From: an uncultured Oscillibacter sp.
GTDB taxonomy: Bacteria > Bacillota > Clostridia > Oscillospirales > Oscillospiraceae
Length of the DNA: 7,049 nt
Direction: 5' to 3'
Assembly: GCA_900542115.1 (NCBI GenBank)
Contig: UQMC01000104.1
Location: forward strand, 1-7,049
Numbering within the stretch: position 1 is the stretch's first letter; every line of letters begins with the position of its first letter. This document shows, in pieces, positions 3,355 through 7,049 of the stretch. The position numbers and the translations under genes are program-made. The notes under the pieces were generated by a model. It saw nothing but the letters and a program-made list of their open reading frames with translations. It had not been told where the DNA came from and did not search any database.

Positions 3355-6012
3355 CTATTCCTCCGTATCAAAGGGCGGAGTCTCCTCGGTGCCCGCAGGG
3401 GCGCCGCCCAGACGCATTTCGTCCCACTGTGCCCGGGTAATAAGGAGCTGCCGGGGCTTGGAGCCCTCAAAGGGGCCGACGATGCCCCGGTCCTCCATCT
3501 GGTCTACCAGACGGGCGGCCCGGGAATAGCCCAGCTTTAGCCGCCGCTGCAGCATGGAGACCGACGCCTGTCCCGTTTCCAGCACCACATCCACTGCGGC
3601 GGGCAGCAGTTCGTCCTCGTCGCTGTCCTCCGCATCAGCGGCGCTGCCGGCACCCTTGGTTCCTTTATTGTCCTTTTCCTGCACGGACTGCTCGATCTGG
3701 GCGATGACCTCCTGCGAATAGTTGGCCTCACCGCTTTCCTTCACATAGGCCACCACCGCCTCGATCTCCTCCGGGGAGATGAAGCAGCCCTGTACGCGAG
3801 TGGGCTTTCCCTCACCCAAGGGCGCGTAGAGCATATCGCCCTTACCCACCAGCTTTTCCGCGCCGGTGGTATCCAGAATGATACGGGACTCCAGTGAGGA
3901 TGCCACCGCAAAGGCAATTCGGCTGGGGATATTGGCCTTCATCAAACCGGTGATCACGTCCGCAGAGGGACGCTGGGTGGCAATGACCAGATGCACACCG
4001 GCGGCACGGCCCATCTGCGCCACACGGCAGATGGACTCTTCAACCTCCTTGGCCGCCACCAGCATCAAATCCGCCAGCTCATCAATGACCACCACTACGC
4101 TGGGCAGCTTCTCCAAATCGTCCCGGGTAGCGGCGACCTTGTTATATTCCTCCAGCTTCTTCACGCCGTTTTCCGAAAACGTCTTGTAACGCTTCATCAT
4201 TTCAAACACAGCCCACTGCAAGGCGCCCGCCGCTTTTTTCGGGTCTGTCACCACCGGGATGAGCAGATGCGGGATTCCGTTGTACGGCGCAAGCTCCACC
4301 ATTTTCGGGTCCACCATAATAAAGCGCACCTCGTCCGGAGTGGATTTATACAGCAGGCTGATAATCAGGGAGTTGGTGCACACGGACTTACCGGAGCCCG
4401 TGGTACCGGCAATGAGCACATGGGGCAGCTTTTCGATGTTGCCGATGATATTCCGTCCGCCGATGTCCCGGCCCAGCGCAAAGGCCGTTTTGGAGGGGTG
4501 CTCCACGAAGTCCCGGGACTCAATAACATCCCGAATCAGCACCGGCGTCACGGTCCTGTTGGGGACCTCGATGCCAACAACGGAAATCTTATTCGGCACA
4601 GCGGCGATACGCACGCCGCTGGCTCCCAGCGCCAGCGCGATATCGTCCTGCAAGTTTGTGATTTTGGAGAGCTTCACACCCTGATCCAGCGTGAACTCAT
4701 ACCGCGTGACCGAGGGGCCGTGAATCACATCGCCCGCCTTGGCGTCCACGCCGAAGCTGGACAAAGTCTCCGCCAGCCGGCGGGAATTGTTCCGCAGTTC
4801 CGCTCCTGCCGCAATGTGGTTTTCTCCTTGATTTTCCCGCAGCAGGCTCACCGGCGGATAGCGGTACTCCGTTTCGCTCCCGGTCATATTCTCCGCAATC
4901 TCCGCGGTCACGGCGGCAGTCTCCGCCGCTACGGCCTGTGCCGCCGCCTTTTTGGACAGCGGCTCCTGTACCGCCGCAGCCGGAGCGCTGACGGAAGCTG
5001 AAGCTGCAGGCGATGCAGTCATCGGCTGTGCAGCCGCCGCAGGCTCCTCCAGCTGGGAGAGCACCACCGGCTCCATAGTGGGAATGGCGGGTCGCGGTGC
5101 CGGTTCCTCCTTGGCCTGAATGGGCTTCGGCGGCATCACCGGCGCTGCCGGTGCTTTCACGGCAAAGGGGTCGCCATCCTCATAGGGCTCCGACTCCTCT
5201 GCGGCAGCCTTTTGCGCCGCCACAATCTGCGCCGGTGTCTTCTGCTGTTCAGACCTGTGCCGGAAAAAGCCGGTAAAACCCGTCTTCTCCGGTTTGGGTG
5301 CCGGAGCGTCCACCGGGTCATCCACAGGAATATCGATTCTGGCACGGCTGCTTTCTGCCGGAATAGCCGGTTCCGGCTTTCGTGTACGCTTGCCCGTCTG
5401 GATAGGCTCCTCCGGCTCCGCCTCATAGCGCGGACGCTCTCGGTGCTTTTCAATCAGCGCTCCCACGGTGAGCCGCAGAGCCACCATGGTCAGCACCACC
5501 AGCAGGACTGTGAAAATAATGATCGAGGCGATTTTAGAAAATACCGCTACAAATCCCTGCGCCAGTACGCCGGACAGAACGCCGCCGCATTGCAGGGCAA
5601 TTCCGTCCTTCCAGAGTGCCGGGATAATCCCGATAGATGAGGCATAGGCCTCTTTCACACGCAGCATATGAACGAGGCTGCCCAGCAGCACCGGCAACAG
5701 CATGGCACTGATGACCCGCAGCGTCACCGGCCGGCCATGATGGAAAAGGAGTATAAACGCCGTCAAGACCAAGGCCGGGCCAAGGACCCAATATCCATAG
5801 CCGATCAGACCTTTAGCCAGCATAGCCAAAGCGTCAATAAAAATGGCACTGATGCCAAAATAGCTAACGAACACACACAGCGCCAGTATCAGGCACACCA
5901 CGCCGCCCACCTCCCGGCGGATAGGCCGGGGCTGCGGCTTGCGGGCGGCAGTCCGGCTTCCAGACGTACCGCTCTTTTTTCCTGTTGTTTTCTTTTGTGA
6001 TGTGGAAGCCAC
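3355..6012 (-). CDS. DNA translocase FtsK/SpoIIIE
   Basis: An 885-residue septal DNA pump: an ATP-driven hexamer that clears or packages chromosomal DNA at the closing septum. A basic N-terminus (KKTTGKKSG, RRE) precedes about five membrane segments (about 36-59, 69-91, 99-116, 140-158, 162-185). A Pro/Ala/Glu-rich linker of about 200 residues follows (about 188-385), then the alpha/beta motor. The motor shows GPSVTRYEFTLDQGVKLSKI (about 432-451), Walker A GTTGSGKS (about 536-543), Walker B VVVVIDELAD (about 639-648) and ATQRPSADVITG (about 678-689). The C-terminus is the winged-helix gamma domain (about 800-860; RRLKLGYSRAARLVDQMEDRGIVGP), which reads polar DNA motifs. The start is GTG at 6012, 8 nt after GGAGG; the in-frame TTG at 6018 is too close to it. 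Overall length and layout resemble SpoIIIE/FtsK of Clostridia; vegetative FtsK versus sporulation SpoIIIE cannot be separated here. It lies 31 nt downstream of uppP, probably co-transcribed. Confidence 0.96.
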   Translation of the reverse strand: MASTSQKKTTGKKSGTSGSRTAARKPQPRPIRREVGGVVCLILALCVFVSYFGISAIFIDALAMLAKGLIGYGYWVLGPALVLTAFILLFHHGRPVTLRVISAMLLPVLLGSLVHMLRVKEAYASSIGIIPALWKDGIALQCGGVLSGVLAQGFVAVFSKIASIIIFTVLLVVLTMVALRLTVGALIEKHRERPRYEAEPEEPIQTGKRTRKPEPAIPAESSRARIDIPVDDPVDAPAPKPEKTGFTGFFRHRSEQQKTPAQIVAAQKAAAEESEPYEDGDPFAVKAPAAPVMPPKPIQAKEEPAPRPAIPTMEPVVLSQLEEPAAAAQPMTASPAASASVSAPAAAVQEPLSKKAAAQAVAAETAAVTAEIAENMTGSETEYRYPPVSLLRENQGENHIAAGAELRNNSRRLAETLSSFGVDAKAGDVIHGPSVTRYEFTLDQGVKLSKITNLQDDIALALGASGVRIAAVPNKISVVGIEVPNRTVTPVLIRDVIESRDFVEHPSKTAFALGRDIGGRNIIGNIEKLPHVLIAGTTGSGKSVCTNSLIISLLYKSTPDEVRFIMVDPKMVELAPYNGIPHLLIPVVTDPKKAAGALQWAVFEMMKRYKTFSENGVKKLEEYNKVAATRDDLEKLPSVVVVIDELADLMLVAAKEVEESICRVAQMGRAAGVHLVIATQRPSADVITGLMKANIPSRIAFAVASSLESRIILDTTGAEKLVGKGDMLYAPLGEGKPTRVQGCFISPEEIEAVVAYVKESGEANYSQEVIAQIEQSVQEKDNKGTKGAGSAADAEDSDEDELLPAAVDVVLETGQASVSMLQRRLKLGYSRAARLVDQMEDRGIVGPFEGSKPRQLLITRAQWDEMRLGGAPAGTEETPPFDTEE

Positions 6013-6019
6013 AATCAAA

Positions 6020-6025
6020 CCCTCC
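6020..6025 (-). promoter_or_regulatory. Shine-Dalgarno GGAGGG deciding a GTG start for ftsK
   Basis: GGAGG with an 8-nt gap fits the GTG at 6012-6010. The TTG at 6018-6016, in the same frame, begins only 1 nt after GGAGGG and so cannot use this site. Confidence 0.8.
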
Positions 6026-6043
6026 GTAAAAATATTTCGATAA

Positions 6044-6880
6044 TCAGTGCTTTACCGCTGTCAGAATGATGGTCAGAATACCAACCACCCAGCAATAGTA
6101 GGCGAACGCTCCGAATTTTCCCTTGTCAGCAATCATTTTCAAAAGCCGGATACAGGCATAGCCCACCACGGCTGCCACTAAAACGCCGACAATGTAGGCC
6201 GGTACATCCCCCCAGACAATTTCACCGCCCAGAGCATCCTTCAGGCTCAAAATATTTGCGCCCAAGACTGCTGGAATCGACAGGATAAACGAATAGCGCA
6301 CCGCAAATTTGCGGTCAAATCCCAGAAAACATCCGGCAGCAATGGTTGTACCGGAGCGGGACAGCCCCGGGCAGGTAGCCAACGCCTGCGCGGCGCCGAC
6401 GATCAATGCATCGGACAACCGTGCGCTCCGCTCATTTTTACGCCCCTTGCGAACCCGGTCAGATATAAACAACAGACAGCCCGTAATCAACAGCGCGGCC
6501 CCCACAACATAGAGATTGCTGCTCAGGCCCTCGATCCAGTCCTTGACCGGCAAAATCACAAACAACGGTAATGTGCCTAAGATCACCAGCAGAATCATGC
6601 GTCTGGCCGGCGGTACCGGCGTAGGTGTTGTTCCATGAGCCAAATCATCGATTCCACGGAAAAATTCCACGATCATGTCCCTGATCTCCGGCCAATAGGC
6701 GACAAACACCGCCGCCAAGGTGCCAAGATGCAGCAGCACATCAAAAAAGCCCGGAAATTCCGAAGCGCCTTCCACGCCTAACAACTGCTCCGCGATTGCC
6801 AGATGGCCGGAGCTGGAAATCGGAAGAAATTCTGCCACGCCCTGAATCAAGCCCAGCAGTACTGCGTGTAGAAATGACAT
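6044..6880 (-). CDS. uppP: Undecaprenyl-diphosphate phosphatase UppP (BacA)
   Basis: A 278-residue polytopic membrane phosphatase. It converts undecaprenyl diphosphate to undecaprenyl phosphate, the lipid carrier for peptidoglycan and other wall polymers; high activity gives bacitracin resistance. Both family motifs are intact: QGVAEFLPISSSGH (13-26, with Q13/E17 of the (E/Q)xxxE motif and His26) and PGLSRSGTT (171-179, with Arg175). About eight hydrophobic segments run through the protein, and a short charged loop (DRVRKGRKNERSAR) lies at about 141-154. The start is ATG 6880, which has AAAAGGAGG 9 nt upstream; an in-frame TTG two codons earlier is only 3 nt from GGAGG. It is first in a unit with ftsK. 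Confidence 0.97.
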   Translation of the reverse strand: MSFLHAVLLGLIQGVAEFLPISSSGHLAIAEQLLGVEGASEFPGFFDVLLHLGTLAAVFVAYWPEIRDMIVEFFRGIDDLAHGTTPTPVPPARRMILLVILGTLPLFVILPVKDWIEGLSSNLYVVGAALLITGCLLFISDRVRKGRKNERSARLSDALIVGAAQALATCPGLSRSGTTIAAGCFLGFDRKFAVRYSFILSIPAVLGANILSLKDALGGEIVWGDVPAYIVGVLVAAVVGYACIRLLKMIADKGKFGAFAYYCWVVGILTIILTAVKH

Positions 6881-6889
6881 CCGCAATAG

Positions 6890-6898
6890 CCTCCTTTT
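6890..6898 (-). promoter_or_regulatory. Shine-Dalgarno AAAAGGAGG deciding the uppP start
   Basis: A strong site with 9 nt to ATG 6880-6878. It rules out the in-frame TTG at 6886-6884, whose spacing would be 3 nt. Confidence 0.8.
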
Positions 6899-6919
6899 GG
6901 ATTTTATAGATGCTCTATG

Positions 6920-6948
6920 ATGATAGCATATTCTGCTTGAAATTTCCA
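6920..6948 (-). promoter_or_regulatory. Probable promoter of uppP-ftsK (extended -10)
   Basis: On the minus strand TGGAAA (6948-6943, 4/6 matches to TTGACA), 17 nt, then TATCAT (6925-6920, 5/6) preceded by TGC as an extended -10. Transcription would start near 6913, about 33 nt before the uppP ATG. The -35 is weak and the extended -10 would have to compensate. Confidence 0.6.
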
Positions 6949-7049
6949 GACCATTTTACAAGTTTACATAAAATATAAATTTGCTTCAAATGTCATACTA
7001 CTTTTCTCGCACTACTTGTCCACAGTCTGCAAAGGAGTAAACTATCGCT
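6949..7049. other. AT-rich contig end upstream of uppP, no gene seen
   Basis: No coding region is apparent. The stretch 6953-6991 is very AT-rich, with TTTACA twice (6955-6960 and 6963-6968), the inverted pair ATTTTA/TAAAAT (6953-6958 and 6969-6974) and a small palindrome ATTTG-CTT-CAAAT (6979-6991). A single DnaA-box-like TTGTCCACA lies at 7016-7024. On the plus strand AAAGGAG (7031-7037) looks like a Shine-Dalgarno, but no start codon follows before the window ends, so a divergent gene just beyond it is possible but unproven. Confidence 0.4.

Noticed and set aside
3991..5001. 336-codon plus-strand open frame opposite ftsK
   Set aside because: It is antisense to the conserved motor and linker regions of ftsK, its composition (rich in His, Arg and Gln) is typical of shadow frames in GC-rich DNA, and no own promoter or ribosome-binding site is evident.
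4850..5460. Repeat-like Ala/Pro/Glu-rich coding stretch in ftsK
   Set aside because: It encodes the low-complexity linker normal for FtsK/SpoIIIE proteins; no regular repeat unit is visible.
7016..7024. TTGTCCACA, similar to a DnaA box, beside an AT-rich stretch (possible origin or DnaA-regulated site)
   Set aside because: Only one copy is present and dnaA, dnaN or other origin genes are absent. A single 9-mer is expected by chance often enough that no origin can be claimed.
7031..7049. Plus-strand AAAGGAG as evidence for a divergent gene
   Set aside because: No ATG, GTG or TTG follows in the remaining 12 nt and the spacing would already be long; no convincing plus-strand promoter was found.

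Overview
The window looks like one end of a draft (probably metagenomic) contig from a member of the Clostridia. It is moderately GC-rich, and the best guess is an Oscillospiraceae-type gut firmicute. Grounds: the rplU-prp-rpmA order with an L27 that carries the Firmicutes-type cleavable N-terminal extension; sigma-A promoters close to TTGACA/TATAAT; strong AGGAGG-type Shine-Dalgarno sequences; a SpoIIIE/FtsK translocase; and a SEDS protein carrying an FHA domain. Family-level taxonomy is inference. Bases 1-51 are not biological: they are an Illumina TruSeq P7 adapter with a six-base index, fused to the contig end.

Every supported gene lies on the minus strand. In transcription order (right to left): uppP (undecaprenyl-pyrophosphate phosphatase) and ftsK/spoIIIE (DNA translocase) form a two-gene unit that ends at a hairpin. 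Then comes rplU-prp-rpmA (L21, the L27-trimming cysteine protease, and L27), driven by a perfect consensus promoter with a structured leader and closed by a strong terminator. Next is a single tRNA-Pro(CGG) with its own promoter, followed by a very long hairpin and a second terminator-like hairpin. Then comes a 179-aa AT-rich integral membrane protein of unknown function with its own promoter and terminator. Last is a FHA-SEDS (FtsW/RodA family) gene with its own extended -10 promoter and an 11-bp-period direct repeat upstream; it is cut by the adapter.

Functionally, both ends concern the envelope and the cell cycle. UppP recycles the lipid carrier for peptidoglycan, FtsK/SpoIIIE moves DNA through the septum, and the FHA-SEDS protein is a probable peptidoglycan glycosyltransferase under phospho-signal control. 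The middle is the conserved L21-Prp-L27 module. I see no CRISPR array, transposase, phage gene or obvious new defence system. The least explained parts are the AT-rich membrane gene next to the tRNA, the long hairpin 4 nt after the tRNA, and the direct repeat upstream of the FHA-SEDS promoter.
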